From assembly GCA_948567375.1 (NCBI GenBank), contig OX419755.1, positions 13,087,001 to 13,151,000 on the forward strand: a stretch of DNA of 64,000 nt, written 5' to 3'. The notes under the pieces were generated by a model. The model searched no databases, was not told the origin of the DNA, and worked only from the letters and a program-made list of their open reading frames with translations. Shown here piece after piece: positions 1 to 12,401 of this stretch. Numbering within the stretch: position 1 is the first letter of the stretch; every line of letters starts with the position of its first letter. The stretch comes from Lunularia cruciata. Its lineage: Eukaryota > Streptophyta > Marchantiopsida > Lunulariales > Lunulariaceae. The position numbers were made by a program, and so were the translations under genes.

Positions 1-2395
1 GATGAGATTCTCAAGATTACTGCTTTGTAGATCAAGGGATCAATCGAAAGATGATTAATCTGTTGCATATACGATATTGTTTACATTCTAGAAGAAGGTT
101 TTGTGCAAGGGAGTGGCACTCAAGGACTTGCTCTAAGTGAGAGAATAGAATTCAAATTTTATCACCAATGAACAAGGTAGCAATTGTCATGTTCGTTCTG
201 GTCGAACCATGAAGAAAAACTATGAGCGAAGCAGAAGTCGAATAGCAGCCTATTGAGCCTGCTTTCACACAGTCTCTATCATCTGGGTGGTGTAGCGGCC
301 GCCTGTAACCCGAGTGGGGGTATGAGAGTTGGTAGTTGAAGCTGTTCTCGAGGACCGGTGGGGTCATGTAGAAGGCACGTCCACTTGGAGCGTAGAGTCT
401 CCATGTAGACATTTCCATGGAGATGAGAAGTGCCTGCTGAGATAATGCGGAGGGCACAGCGTGAGGCGGGTGACCAAGCAGCGATCACCTCTCGCTCTAC
501 GCAGTCAAGGGATAGCGTGCTTGAATGCTTCCCAGCGATCATCCTCTCGAATCTGATTCCAACAACTACTCTCAGCTTTTTAAGTTGCGATGTATGCATA
601 AGGTTGTTTCGGGTGATCAAGTAACACCTACCGTTATTGGTTAATTAATGTAAACACCCCGCATCTGCATTAAAAAGCTGCGATGTATGTGGTGGGCATC
701 GGTGGCAACCTGGATTGTTATAAGAATCTTGGTAGTTCTCTGGTTTCTGCAACGAATTGTTGACGCTAACCAAGTTTCACTAGATTGTACTGGCAACGAG
801 AACAGTGGAGGGATTGCTACGTTAATCTTGATGATAGCAAGTTGCATTCATCCACTGCTCGATCACAGGGGGAATTTCCTTTTAAACGGTAAAGGTTGAG
901 ATACCTGGCGGAAGTTATCATCATCATTTCATGGACTGCCATCACGTGGACATCATGTTCGGCCACTCTTGACAAAGCCTTATGGAAAGTTTGAAACTCT
1001 ACATGAAGATGGACTCTTCAGAATCCATCAAGCGTGCTGTCTCATGAGGAGACGGGTAGGGAACTGTGCAGTGGATCATAAGTACTAGTCGATCATAGAT
1101 TTGAGCAGTTTGTTTCTTTGTAAGAGGCTGTAGCGGAGTCCGAAAGCCTTGCCAACACAGTTGGAGAGGAAGACACGGACAAGCTTTTAGCTGCAATCAG
1201 GTCTTGCCTATATGGTATCGGCATTTAGTTGCTTGCTTGTAAGTTAATAACAGTCCAGCAAGCTGGTTAACTAACTTGTTCCTTGGACGATTGATAGGTC
1301 CGAAAATATGTCCGATTGATAGCAATCGGACATATTTTCAATGGTCTACAGATCAGAAGACCTATTCTCATGCAGGATATGCGTCCAAAGATAGATTTCT
1401 CAGTGGATCAAACTTTGGAGACCTCTTGTGAGTGATTCAAAGCTTCTTAGGACTTCTGCAAAAGGACGGATACAAGGACTTGGATGTGACCCGTTTGCAA
1501 ACTCTGATCGAGAACCTGGTCATGGGCTGTGAAATTCTCGTCTTATTTTTCTCTGTTACCTTCTTATTATGTTTCTCCATAGAATATATGGTTGGATAGA
1601 ATACGATATGCATTAGTAAGTTTCTCTATTGCTTGTTATTAATCACAACGATTTATGTACACTGCTTGGTTATGGTGGTGAGTTGTTGTGAAAGAACTCA
1701 TCTGATTTATCCATCTACGTTTATAGTTTGTCACGCTCGTATCACGTTAACGGCAGTAGAGCCGTTGTTGCTACGTTTCCTCTGGTCATGTATACCTTCT
1801 GAACAAAAAGTTACATTCTTGGCAGGCAAAAGTACATCAATTTTAATCCTACCAAGGTTCTAGTTTGATTTCTTACCCAGGGTCCCGAATGGGGGCCAAG
1901 GAGGAACCCTTCTGCGCAACTTTCAGGCACATTGTAGTTGTTTCTAAATGGAAAGGTGAAGCTTCTCTCACGCGTGGCACTGCGCAGCTCATTAGTCCCC
2001 GAGCTCATTCCACAACAAATGGGGTGGACACTTCGGACATTCTTTCAGCGACACTTGGGCCCTAGCTCTTCTTCTGTTCTTTAGAGATCGTGGTAGGATT
2101 CAGAAAGTAATTCTCATTGACATGATATCGGTTCTACTTCTGTTCCTTAAAGGTCACTAAATCTGGCAGTAGGATTCTCTATAATTCTCAAGAATTTCCT
2201 GAGAACTTAGGAAGATTTATGACGGCACCTAGAAAACGGTGTTGCTATTCTCTAAACTTTCAACCTTTGAAAATTACAAAAACCATGGTTCTAGTTTGGA
2301 AAGAAGGTGACTACCCAGAAGTGGACAAAAATATAGAAATACAAGGTGTAGATAGAAATATAGATGTAGAGTTTGAGTATGATCATCTCTTATAG
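1..2395. other. Single-copy left flank, no gene recognised
   Basis: This stretch lies outside the left inverted-repeat arm; the right-arm equivalent would fall beyond the window end. Short open frames occur on both strands (for example 152-457 and 279-620, minus), but none shows a family motif and several begin without ATG. A few phrases near 2290-2480 look like decayed coding sequence, possibly a retroelement relic, but I could not assign them. The one clear structure is a perfect hairpin at 1302-1339, listed separately. Confidence 0.5.
1302..1339. repeat. Perfect 17-bp hairpin with 4-nt loop
   Basis: Bases 1302-1318 are exactly complementary to 1323-1339, with loop ATAG at 1319-1322. The stem starts GAAAATATG and ends CCGATTG. 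There is no T-run typical of a polymerase III terminator right after it. It could be a transcript hairpin or a short foldback scar; the function is unknown. Confidence 0.85.
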
Positions 2396-2495
2396 GAACC
2401 TCGATTTCCCAATGATCCAAATAAATCTTCAATAAAAGAAGAGATCGAGAGAAGGATTCTCACTCTCAAATGTAGTAGAAGGTGACTTTGGAGCA

Positions 2496-2903
2496 TTAGG
2501 GAAGATTTGAGAAAATGTACGCAAATATATCCATGTCTTTGCCTTCAGTTACAAGCATCTGGTATCCTTCAAGGAGCATCCCATTGAGCTGGAGCATTGA
2601 ACTAATGTTATTTGTCAAATGGAAAGGGAAATCAGCCCACCAATAACAATATTTGTCAAGGAAAGAAACATACTTCATGTATGAAGTGTAGAATTTTGAA
2701 TAAATCTTCCTCATTATGATAGTGAAGAAGAATGGAAAGTTGAAGATGTGTTGAGTTACAAAAAGCTCAACAAGCTGTATTGACCAAGAAGTGTTATTAT
2801 CCTTTACCATACTTTGGTGATGAGATCTTGGAGGACATTGTAAGCAATGAATGGTATAGCTTTTTTGATAGTTATAGTGATTATAATAAAATAAACATTG
2901 CAC
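2496..2903 (-). CDS. Hypothetical open frame, left-arm copy
   Basis: About 135 codons stay open and the mirrored copy at 63493-63900 is nearly identical (one Phe to Val change seen). The frame begins at GTG, not ATG; the first internal Met is near residue 32. The translation is rich in Tyr, Phe and Trp with no motif I recognise. It may be a piece of a decayed transposon protein. Conservation between arms says nothing about selection because the arms are recent copies. Confidence 0.2.
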   Translation of the reverse strand: MQCLFYYNHYNYQKSYTIHCLQCPPRSHHQSMVKDNNTSWSIQLVELFVTQHIFNFPFFFTIIMRKIYSKFYTSYMKYVSFLDKYCYWWADFPFHLTNNISSMLQLNGMLLEGYQMLVTEGKDMDIFAYIFSNLP

Positions 2904-3355
2904 TAGAACATCAACATTTGATCATCTGCAATACACTTATTTTCAAGTAATACACTTTGGTCTTTGTAATGCATCAACTACCCTTTTATCAAGTTCATGA
3001 ATAAGATTCTTAAACCATTCATAAAAAGTTGATGAGAGATTTTGTTGATAATGTATATGCATATAAGGACAAGCAAAAACACTTTATTACCTTATCAAAT
3101 TGTTTTTTTTTTATTGCCATCCACCAATAACAAGAACGGTGTGGAAAAATATAACTATTTGTGAATCTAAACAAAACAAAACAAATTTTTTTAATAGAGT
3201 AAAGGTTGTTATATCTCCGATTGGACTCGAGGAAACACAAACAAGAATTCATCCACCATGATAATCACTTAATATGTGAAGACATAAAGATAAATTTAAT
3301 ATGTGGTTATGAGGTCAAAAGTTAAGAAACTATCAAGTAGTTTCCGTTTTGAAAC

Positions 3356-3358
<3 letters not shown>

Positions 3359-3395
<37 letters not shown>
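3359..3395. repeat. TA dinucleotide microsatellite (left arm)
   Basis: An uninterrupted TA run of about 37 nt. The right-arm counterpart is 63001-63038. It can serve as a length marker between the arms. Confidence 0.97.
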
Positions 3396-3397
<2 letters not shown>

Positions 3398-4003
3398 TCA
3401 CATGAGAATAAACTATAACCAATAAAATCTATCCAAAGACCTCCGATGGTTAAACACTTACTCCCTACTGTTGTAGTTCTACCTATTCATTTCTGATATT
3501 TTCGCTTTGATGATCCATATACATGTAGAATCTTCCAAATTAAATCTACCAGTTCTCTGAAGCAACCTCAACTAAATTGAGCAAGTGCAAGGCGGATCAT
3601 CCAACTATGGTAGTCGGATTAATGACACAAATATTGACTAAACTTTGTAGGGAACTCTTCGTCCTCCATAACGCTACGAACCCCTGAAGTTCCTTCACTT
3701 CACTCGCTAGATTTCAAATACATTAAGTCAGGTAGACTTGACCAATTCGAGGTGCACGTGCACTTGAATTCGATGCTTTATCGACAAGTATGATCGGTTT
3801 GAAAGTGTGCCTTCGGACCACTTTTGCCTGTCAATCAGTTTTGGAAGATTGTACTGACCATTGACCTGTTGAGTAGATTTAGTCGATAACGACCGGTCCT
3901 CAAATTGTAGTGAGGACGAAGAAAAACTGGAGACAGCGGACAGCTTGTTGGAGAGTGAATTGGGAGGAGAGAGGAGGACCCGAGTGAAGACAAGAGGTAC
4001 AAA

Positions 4004-4220
4004 GGTAAACAAATCGCTGCTAACCAAATCCATCATTCCTAGTAGACCTACCTACAGTTGGCTCACCAGTTAGCTCACCGAAGATACAGAGGTAAACAAA
4101 CCGCTGGTAACCAAATGAATATCCTCATTCCTAGCAAGGACCTACCTGCTAGAGCTAGCTACAGGTAGGCCCCTTGCTAGGAGTGATGATGCTCATTTGG
4201 TTAGCATCGGTTTGTTTACC
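4004..4220. repeat. Foldback element with an extra direct copy of its arm (left arm)
   Basis: Bases 4091-4148 and 4163-4220 form an imperfect inverted repeat of about 58 bp per arm around a 14-nt centre (CTAGAGCTAGCTA region). The outer ends read GGTAAACAAACC and GGTTTGTTTACC. A third copy of the module begins at 4004 in direct orientation. Weaker pairing continues outward (CAGAGGT / ACCTCTG). No protein is encoded. This resembles a MITE-like foldback or a long RNA hairpin; the mirrored copy is at 62186-62315. Confidence 0.75.
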
Positions 4221-5339
4221 ATTGTACCCCCTGTCGGGCACCTCTGTACTTCGGCACCACCCCAGAGGTACAACGAATTCATGGAAATAAAGTTCGATGA
4301 AATCGAACTTCAGTGGTTTCCTTCCTGGTTTTACTCCGTAATGTTGCCAGCGAATTTGAGAAGCCAAAATTTCGCTACACATTTTGAGTTAGACCTGCGT
4401 GATCAATGCTATGGTTCCCTGATTGGAAAACCAGTTGATATCGTTCAGCTTGTTCAATGAGCAGTACATAATCACAGAATATGTACAGTTGCATCCAACT
4501 ATTCTTAGTTCAGATATCTTGCGCCACAAATGTCTCTCTGAAAACGACTGATTTATTGGGTCAAATTCTTGCAGACGTGCGGTGGAACGTCCGAGTCAAG
4601 GATTTGCAATGGTCGGAATCTTCTATAAATGCCTCGTTCTCTAGATGCCTTCTGTCTCCGACGTCATTTGTACCTTGAGCTGGCATTAGAAGTCCTGCAT
4701 TCGGTGTTTTAGAAATCTTGCTTGTGTCGTTTAGTCTTCTTGGGAACAGCAATGTTTTGACAATCTTGAGCCACTAATCAATAGGCTAGGAGTTTCTCGA
4801 GCTGAGGAACCCGGGAGTGCGAATCCTCTTTAGTCAAACACACTGCAAGTCTAATTCAGCTGCGATTACTTTGTATTCAGATCCACCTAGGCTGAGATAT
4901 TATAACGGGTCCTTAATGGGACTCCCAGGCTACCCCAGCGACGTTCCTTGCGGTGGTCTAGATAACTGCTGCCCAGCTCATGATACGTCCGTTGCTTCCA
5001 ACAATCTTGGTACTATAACAAACAACCGAGCTCCCCACGTTCAATTGCTTCCTCCTTCAATCAAGAGTCTAACTCTGGTGTATTCATTAGTATAATATTT
5101 CTTCTGTACCACAGCGTAAGATTGACCAAACCCACAGCACGAACGAGGACTCTGGAGATGGTGACACCCTAAGAAATTTTGACCAATCCACAGTTTCGAT
5201 TTCGGACTTTTTCGGTTTTGATTTTTCGGACTGAAGTAGATAAAGAGAGGGATCAGAGGTGTTGGTTGAGGAGCTCCTCTGTTCTCAAGACGTGAAGTTC
5301 TTGCGTTATCAGGGGTCCCTGAGCAAGCCACAAGCTTCG
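4221..5339. other. Upstream region of the oligopeptidase pseudogene, left arm
   Basis: The pseudogene frame extends open to 5259 without an ATG. Small frames at 4197-4460 and 4817-5095 have no recognisable family. Confidence 0.45.
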
Positions 5340-7478
5340 ATGGAAATGGTGGGCCTGGAAGTCGATTTGAAGCCGCCGGAGGTGAAGAAAGTCCCTCATG
5401 TGACGGAGATGTTTGGACATGTTAGGGAGCGTAATTATTTCTGGCTGCGGGATGATGCAAGAAAGGATTCGGAGGTTCTAGCTTGTCCGAAAGCAGAGAA
5501 CGATTACACAGATGCAGTGATGGCAGGTACCAAGGAGTTTCAAGAAAAACTGTACAAGGAGATGAGGGCAAAGATCAATGAAGCTCGCAACAGTGTACCT
5601 TTGAGGAAATGTGGGTTCTTCTACTACAGGAGAGACTTGGAAGGAAAGCAATATAAACATCATTGTAGACGCGCAATCCTTGGTGATGAGGGTCCTGGAC
5701 GTGTGGACAAAGTTATGGAAACAGGGGATGGAGCTCCAAAGGAGATTATCCTTCTCGACGAGAATGTGGTGGCTAAACAGCGTAAGTCTTACTCATTTGG
5801 GGCCGTGATGGTAATCCTGATCATAAACGTTTCGCGGTGAGCGAGAACTTCACAGGAAATGAGATATTTACCATTCGTGTAGTCGACATTGAAACAGGGC
5901 AAGAGATTGGACCGAAGATCACTGGAGCCACAGAAGAAGTAGAGCGGGGAGACGGTAACACTATATATTACGTGGATCAGGATGAAACTTATCGGCCATA
6001 CAAGGTATGGCGGCACAAGGTTGAATCAGATCAGGCCTCGACAAATGCGTCTACCATGAGAAAGGTGTAGAGCTTTGGTTGGACATTAGGTCTTACAAAA
6101 GTGAAAGGTACTTGCTAGTGAGCTCGGCAAGCAAAAGCGCAAAGTTTGTGCTCTTCATGGACAAGAGCAAGCCGGATGCTGAGCTCGAGCTTTTGGCACC
6201 AAGGGTCCATGGAGTTGACATTTCCGCAAGTCATGCCAGAAATCATTTGTTCCTCACCAAAAGGAGTGAAGAATTTTACAACTCTGAGCTTCTTGTATGT
6301 CCGGTAGACGATCTTCCTGCACAAGTTGTGCTCCTTCCTCACAGGCCAAGTGCGAAACTGCAGAGAGTTTCGACCTCAAAGGACCATGTTGTGCAGGAGC
6401 GTAAGAATGGACCGGTGATAATAACTGTGTACCCTCGTCCTCCTGTTGGGGAACCCATAACTAGTCTTGGTGAGGGTAGAAGGGTAGAGTTCCCAGAACC
6501 TACTTAGGGTGTCTGGCTGGCATCTAGCCAATTTAACTCACCGGTTATGCAATATATCTAACGGTCTTTGACCACACTGTCATCAGTATATGATTACGAT
6601 ATGAATACAGGGAAGACAGTTCTCAAGAAAGTGCAAGCAGTTATAGTTGGTTTTGATGCCACCAAGTATAAGATCCTCCGGGAGTGGCCAACAGCAAGCG
6701 ATGGAGCTTCAATTCCTATTTCTTTGGTGTGCAGAAAAGACTTGGTGAAATTGGATGGCAGTGACCCTTTGTTGCTTTATGGTCACAGCTCCTATGAGAT
6801 TCCGAGTGACGCTGACTTCCATTCAAATAGGCTTTCTCTGCTTGATAGAGGATTTGTGTTTCCTATTGCTCACATCCGAGGTGGAAATATGGGCCGAAAG
6901 TGGTATGAGGATGGAAAGCTTTTAAGCAAGAAGAATACTTTCACAGATTTCATCTCGTCCGCTGAATTCGAATCCAGAAGAGATATGGCTCTAAAGACAA
7001 GGTTTGTATACATGGCATGAGTGCTGGAGGGCTTTTAATAGGTGCTGTGATGAACATGAGGCCAGATTTATTCGCAGTTGCAGTTGCGGAAGTGCCCTTC
7101 GTGGATGTAGTGACAACTACGCTGGACGAATCGATTCCCTTGACGACAGGAGAGTGGGAGGAATGGGGCAACCCGAAGAAGGAGTATTACAGCTATATGG
7201 TATCTTACTCTCCTGTAGACAATGTTCAAGCACAGAGTTATCTCCACACTTTGGTAACAGGGGGTCTACGTGATTCTCGCGTAGGCTACTGGGAACCTGC
7301 GAAGTTCAGTAAGGAGTTGCGGGAGAAGAAAACAGATGATAACGTGGTTCTATTCAAGTGCGACATGGGTGCAGGTCATTCATCGAAATCCGGAAGATTC
7401 GACCAGCTCGAGGAGACGGCCTTTTTGTATACGTTCATGCTCAAGTACTTGGGGTTACTTTCAAAGAGAGAGCAGTGA
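5340..7478 (+). pseudogene. Oligopeptidase B / protease 2 (S9A prolyl oligopeptidase family), broken copy, left arm
   Basis: Oligopeptidase B enzymes are serine peptidases cutting after basic residues in short peptides: an N-terminal beta-propeller followed by an alpha/beta-hydrolase domain. The start chosen is the ATG at 5340. Family hallmarks include NYFWLRDDAR, ENDYTD, a propeller stretch ending near 6500, then SDGASIPISLV, DGSDPLLLYG and AHIRGG. The triad survives: Ser at 7020-7022 (GMSAGG), Asp at 7272-7274 (LRDSR) and His at 7377-7379 (GAGH). The gene is nonetheless dead: frameshifts near 5795, 6035 and 6968, an in-frame TAG at 6505-6507 and TAA at 6559-6561. No intron interrupts about 2.1 kb, so a processed retrocopy is possible. 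The mirrored copy carries the same lesions. Confidence 0.93.
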
Positions 7479-9039
7479 TTTCCCAAACTCGATCATTGCG
7501 GACAAGGTTTCGATTTTAGTTGACGGCCTAACCAGCCCGCATGGAAGAGGTTGCAGTTCATTATCAAACGGACTGATGAGATATCTAACTCTGGCTACTT
7601 CGGTTCATCCAGCATGAAGGACGCTGTTGAAGAAAACTCTGCAGGGGGAGTCCTCAGGCTTTTCCTTCGTTGTTTCCACTGTAAGGTGGCTGTCTTCTCG
7701 ACACTCTGTTGGATTGTAAATAAATCAGCTCCTTTTATGAGGTCTCAAAGCCAGGACTTTGAAACATACTTTGGAATATGCGTTTGAAGCACCAAACTTG
7801 TGAAGATTTGTCCCTCCGTGAAATCATTTTCTCTGGAAAGCCGTGCCTGCACTCTTACACTTTTACCTCTCAACGTCAGTGTTTCTCTTCCGACTCGGCT
7901 CATGTATGATACATGTCTTCTGCGCACTTGTACATTATTAGTTGGACAGAATTTCCCTTATCCAGTGAAGAAATCGTAAGCAGAGTTCTATCAGTGGAAA
8001 GTTCTATCGATCTTAGAATCTCTATTGTCTACCCAAGGAGAACAAAATATATGATAGATGCTCCTTCGTCTTTTGCAAAGAGTTATGGAATAATATTTGA
8101 TGGTAACTTACTAAGGAATATATTGGTATAATATACTTTCTAATGAAGAACATATGGAACTTATACTTCCAAATTGGTATAAATCAAGGTAGATAGTGAT
8201 GGGAGCTTAATTTCATGTATCTTCAGTGAAAAATGCTGACGATGGAGCCAGATGAACCGACAATAAACGGTTTAGTTTTGCTCCGAGTTTTCGGTTTCAC
8301 CAAGTTGAGATGGACTGACCTCGTTGTTTGTTGAGATTTCAATCAGATAATAAAACCTTATACTCTCCTTTCATACGGTTTCAATCCTCATCTCGATTTG
8401 CACATATCATGTTACATGTTTAGATTTCATCTTCTATTTGCATGTATATTTCAGTATGTTTTGCTTTCATTTTATTACCATTTCATTTACATACCCTATG
8501 TTCAGAGTCCTTCCCGTCTCTTGCTCGCGATTATGCATTCCTTTTTTGCTAATGATTATTTGCAAATCGATTTATTCTGTTTACTCTTATTCCTTATGCA
8601 TTTTTCCTTTGCTCATGATTATTCTACAAATTGATTTATTCATTTATTTTTATTTCTGTTCTTTAGGAGACTCTTTCTTTCCAATTTCCACTACACTTAA
8701 CGTTGTTACTTTTTGAACGGCACTTTCGATAACAACCGAGTTTAATACTCATGACCATTCCAACAGAAACTCGAGACGAATATACAAATAAATACTCGTA
8801 GAGTATAAATAGACGAATAAATACTCGTTCTGTATTTTCTCGGCTACTTTTGCACTGCATGTCCAATGGTGAAGTTATATTACTTTCATGAAGTTTTGCT
8901 ATGACCACTTTCTACTCCTTTCTGTTGGTTAGTTTGTGCTTTCATTTTGCATGTTGTGATAGACTCTATCCAGTCCTCTAATTATATTTATAGATAACAC
9001 ATCAAACTTTATGTGCGCAAAAATCAAAGTATTAAGAAG
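7479..9039. other. AT-rich noncoding stretch, left arm
   Basis: This follows the oligopeptidase pseudogene. Short open frames (for example 8398-8634) are hydrophobic, low-complexity translations of AT-rich DNA without motifs. I see no RNA gene or mobile-element terminus here. The mirror is 57367-58927. Confidence 0.5.
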
Positions 9040-9268
9040 TTTAACGAGTGGGATTCCCATAGGAATTGGTGCAATCCATAGGAGAACAAACACACTAGAT
9101 GATTAGTTTTTTATATTCCAGTAGTTTGTAGACCTTACTATGGTCATAACTCGGATATATGAGAGGCAAGAAAGAAGATATCTCATATCGATACTATTGA
9201 GATTTAACTCCATTTTTTCTCCCTTGTCTCTCCCCTTGTATGGTCTGATAGAGTCCTCCCATCCTTCA
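9040..9268 (-). repeat. Dispersed repeat R1, copy in left outer arm
   Basis: The reverse complement shares an ordered series of blocks with the spacer copy at about 32958-33200: AAGGATGGGA-like start, ACAAGGGGAGAGACAA, CAATAGTATCGATATGA, GTAAGGTCTACAAACTA, then TTCTCCTATGG. Mirror copy at 57138-57366; shorter copies at 20066-20155, 32336-32412 and 37152-37241. No coding capacity is seen. It may be part of an LTR or the end of an unidentified element. Confidence 0.65.
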
Positions 9269-10303
9269 TGTGTTCTACTCAGAATTCTTTTCCCCTCAAA
9301 CTCCTGTATCCTTAATCCATAAACAGTTTACAATAGGGGGTTTCAGAAATATTTTTGTGAAGCTCTGAATGTTTTCATATAGATTATTACATAGTGTTGA
9401 CTAAATCGGTACAGGGTGTGGCCCGGAGGACAAAAAGGTACTGCTATGGAGTTCTGGTCAAGTTCCTTATTATTAGCAAACTCCATATGAGGTGGTTTGT
9501 CGGAAATAAGGGATATGGAGTTTTCCGTTGTCACCCCGTAATGCATTAATTACACATTAGGGTTAAGAAAATGTTTAGTTTAGGTTAGGGTGAATGGGGT
9601 GGCAACCAAAAGGGGTGATGTACAATAATGCAAATGAATTATGTGAGGAGGACAAGTGGGACAAGAACAAGAGAAAACTGATGGTAGATAGGTGATATAG
9701 GAGAATGCAAATTGTACAAGGAGGACAAGAATGTGTTGCACAAGGAGGCCGAGTGCGATGAGAAAGAGAAAATTGACCGCAGAGTGGGAAGAGTAGGGTG
9801 GGTTGTGTGAAGGTGGGAAGGGAGAGTGAATTTTGTTTGAAGCGCCATCCAAAATACTCAATTTCACTATTTAAAAATTCCATGTGCAAATAGTACAATG
9901 AATTTCTTGTTTTGTAAGCTTGTTCATTACGTGGATAACAAAGTATTGAAGTGAGAAGAGTAGAGCATGTCAACCAAGTGTTATTTTTGGTGATTCATGA
10001 ATTGAGTTGTTATTTTTGGTGATTTAGGAATCAAGCAAGGAGAATAGAGCAAGGATGACCGAGTCAAATATAAGAGGAAATAGAGCAAGGAGGATCGAGT
10101 CAAATATAACATTCCCTCTATTCCCGAACCAACATTTTTGGGACCTCTATTCCCAAACATGGTTTCCATTCTAGCAAAATGTAGGCAAATTCCATTCAAT
10201 TTATCTTCTATAGTTCTCCACTCTTTGCCATATTCCTTCTCTGTGAGACCTTCTCATATAGACTTGTTCTTAAGCTCCCAAGTTTCTTTGTTGTCATGCC
10301 ATT
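9269..10303. other. Noncoding, simple repeats, left arm
   Basis: The stretch contains purine-rich irregular repeats (AAGGAGGACAAG-type units, 9640-9760) and two short direct repeats: GTTATTTTTGGTGATT at about 9983 and 10009, and GAGTCAAATATAA at about 10061 and 10097. The open frames at 9575-9973 are three overlapping translations of the same low-complexity DNA, so I do not call a gene. Confidence 0.55.
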
Positions 10304-10702
10304 TGTAGTGTCACATCTAGATTCTTGGACACTGGAGTTGCAGTGATAGTAGTTAGAGTTATTTCAGTCGTTTCTCAAAGACTATTCTCCGACGATTAGA
10401 TTTTGTATTCGGGGTACTGACTTCACCGTTGAGTGTGCCGTCAGCATGACCATTGGGGTTTCAGACCTAGCTCGAGTCCAGGGGTATACTTTCAAAGTGC
10501 GACTCCAAAGAGCTCGCTTCTCTAATGTTGAGCCTTCAAGTTCCTGGATATGGTGGATAGAGGCCGGTGAGCATCACCTGAATTCTCTTAGCTAGAATGG
10601 GTGTGGCTTGACTATAATCAGTGCCCAATTGTTGGCAGTTTATAGAGTGACAAATCAAGTACTGATCTGAGTTGATTTGATTTGAGAGTTGTAAACAATC
10701 TA
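10304..10702 (+). repeat. Long terminal-type repeat T1, outer copy, left arm
   Basis: It begins TGTAGTGTCACATCTAG and ends near GTTGTAAACAATC. An inverted relative lies at 19610-20054, so the two T1 copies enclose element A head to head. TG...CA-style ends suggest an LTR, but the LTRs of one element should be direct, not inverted. Confidence 0.7.
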
Positions 10703-10704
10703 AT

Positions 10705-10820
10705 TATTATGGAACTTTAGAGTCTATGTATGACTTATGTGTGAGTTGTGCTTCTATACTGATGTTGACAACGATGTATGTTATGTAGCAATGTATATAC
10801 GCACAATAGTAACAGTTATG
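10705..10820 (+). repeat. Inverted repeat T2, outer copy, left arm
   Basis: The segment starting ACTTTAGAGTCTATGTATG recurs in reverse complement at 12775-12893. The pair encloses about 2 kb with no transposase seen. It may mark a non-autonomous terminal-inverted-repeat element or a local inversion. Confidence 0.6.
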
Positions 10821-12401
10821 TCAAAAATTATTATAGATCAAGTAATCAACTACCTACAAGAGGATAAGGTATGAGGAAATGAGAGTAGAAACCATCTAGA
10901 GACGTGGGATGCAGAGCTAACCTTTAGAGGACAGGATAGAACAAGGGATTTCAGATTTCAAAATGATGGAATGTTGACATCCATAAAAGAAATTATAGAT
11001 ATTCTATGAGGTCGGCTTTTTTCTTCAATATTAAAGAAAAAATGAATGATCCCCTATATGTTTTACAAGTAACAAAAAGCCCTTTATCGGTTACAAGGGT
11101 TTCAGTTTTAGACATTTACTGGTGTAATTAGTTGATGCTTTAGTGAGATCATTGATGGGAAATTAGATGTAAAAGTCAAATGACCAGAGTTATAACAATT
11201 ATAAGTGCCACGTGCATGAGGGTGAATAGATTTTTCACCACGTGTGAAAACTAAAACAAAAAACAAAAAGTTGAAGGAGAAGAAATTTTGAAAATCTTCA
11301 CTCCACCTTTTGATTGAAGATGGGTGAATTTTATGCTTCAAAGCCAAATGATTTGGATGAGATCGGAATGAGTAATACAAACTAGTTTTTGGTGTACGCT
11401 TTGGTCTACAATAATATTTATTGTATTCCATTGTAAATTCTGTTTTTGCTTTCACTTTTTTTCATTACAATACTACAACTTGATCCTGGTAATCGTCATC
11501 ATCTTTCCTCCAATCAATCACTCCAATCAACCATGTACTCTAACATATCGCTCTCTTCTTCATTTCTCAATGGCTCATGGATTCATGTACAATTTTATTA
11601 CATAACGCAATGCAAATGCTAGTGCAAGTGATAGGGCATGGCCTATCACAAAACTAAATCTATACCACATTCAACTAAGTTAAACCAAATTTCCTTATAT
11701 GGTACTTCCTCTTGTCTCCGATGGTAGAGACAAGAGGAAATACATAAAAGAACAACACATGGTGATATCGGTAGCAACGGATTTAAATTTCATTAATGCA
11801 CTATTTGAGATTTATGGAACACCATAAGTCATAGAAAGGACAGTCCCAATTTTTTTTGAGGGGGTCTCAAAATTAGATTTGATGGATGTCTACGGGGTAA
11901 ATAACAAAAGTTAATTATTTTTAGTGAACTTTGTAGTGAAATGAGATAACAATAAATGCTCTGTAAATTCAATTATGGGGTATTTTGTCTAAGTTGCATT
12001 CATTTATAAAAAGCAAGCTACGGGGTATTTCATCCAAGTTGAGTACATTTAAAAAAATCTGGCACTATGTTACGGAGGTTTAGTAATGTTGTATCTAAAT
12101 AAATGATTGTCAAAAGAGGTGATATGCTTTCTTGAAAGGATGGCCATGTAGTTGGGTGAGTTGGTCTTGATTTATGAATTTTTTGGCGGATCCAAAATCC
12201 AAAATGCATACTCTCAACAATTTGAATTCTAAACTCAAATTCACCATCTTGAGTGCAAATGCTCTTTATATCAATCAACTAAAAAGCGGTTGTGTAGTTT
12301 TGCATTGGTGTGGTGGGAAATGATATGTGCTACCCCATGGCAACCAAGAAATTGATTGGGGATCTAGGAATTTACTCCAAAAGTGCAAAAAAAATTTAGC
12401 A
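10821..12401. other. Noncoding interior of the T2-bounded segment, left arm
   Basis: Mirror of 54019-55599; the same frames without recognisable domains occur here (11108-11455 and 12030-12278, minus). Confidence 0.5.

Noticed and set aside
3359-3395. TATA-box promoter
   Set aside because: It is a long TA microsatellite with no gene start downstream.
5783-5830. Intron at CAGC|GTAAGT in the oligopeptidase copy
   Set aside because: The family sequence reads straight through the apparent donor (KQRKSYSFG), and the break is a one-base frameshift a few codons later.
8398-8716. Hydrophobic small proteins near 8400-8700 (and mirror)
   Set aside because: Phe/Tyr/Leu-rich translation of T-rich DNA in two frames at once; no ATG context or homology seen.
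9575-9973. Pro/Ser-rich minus-strand protein
   Set aside because: Three overlapping frames are open in the same low-complexity repeat, so openness reflects composition.
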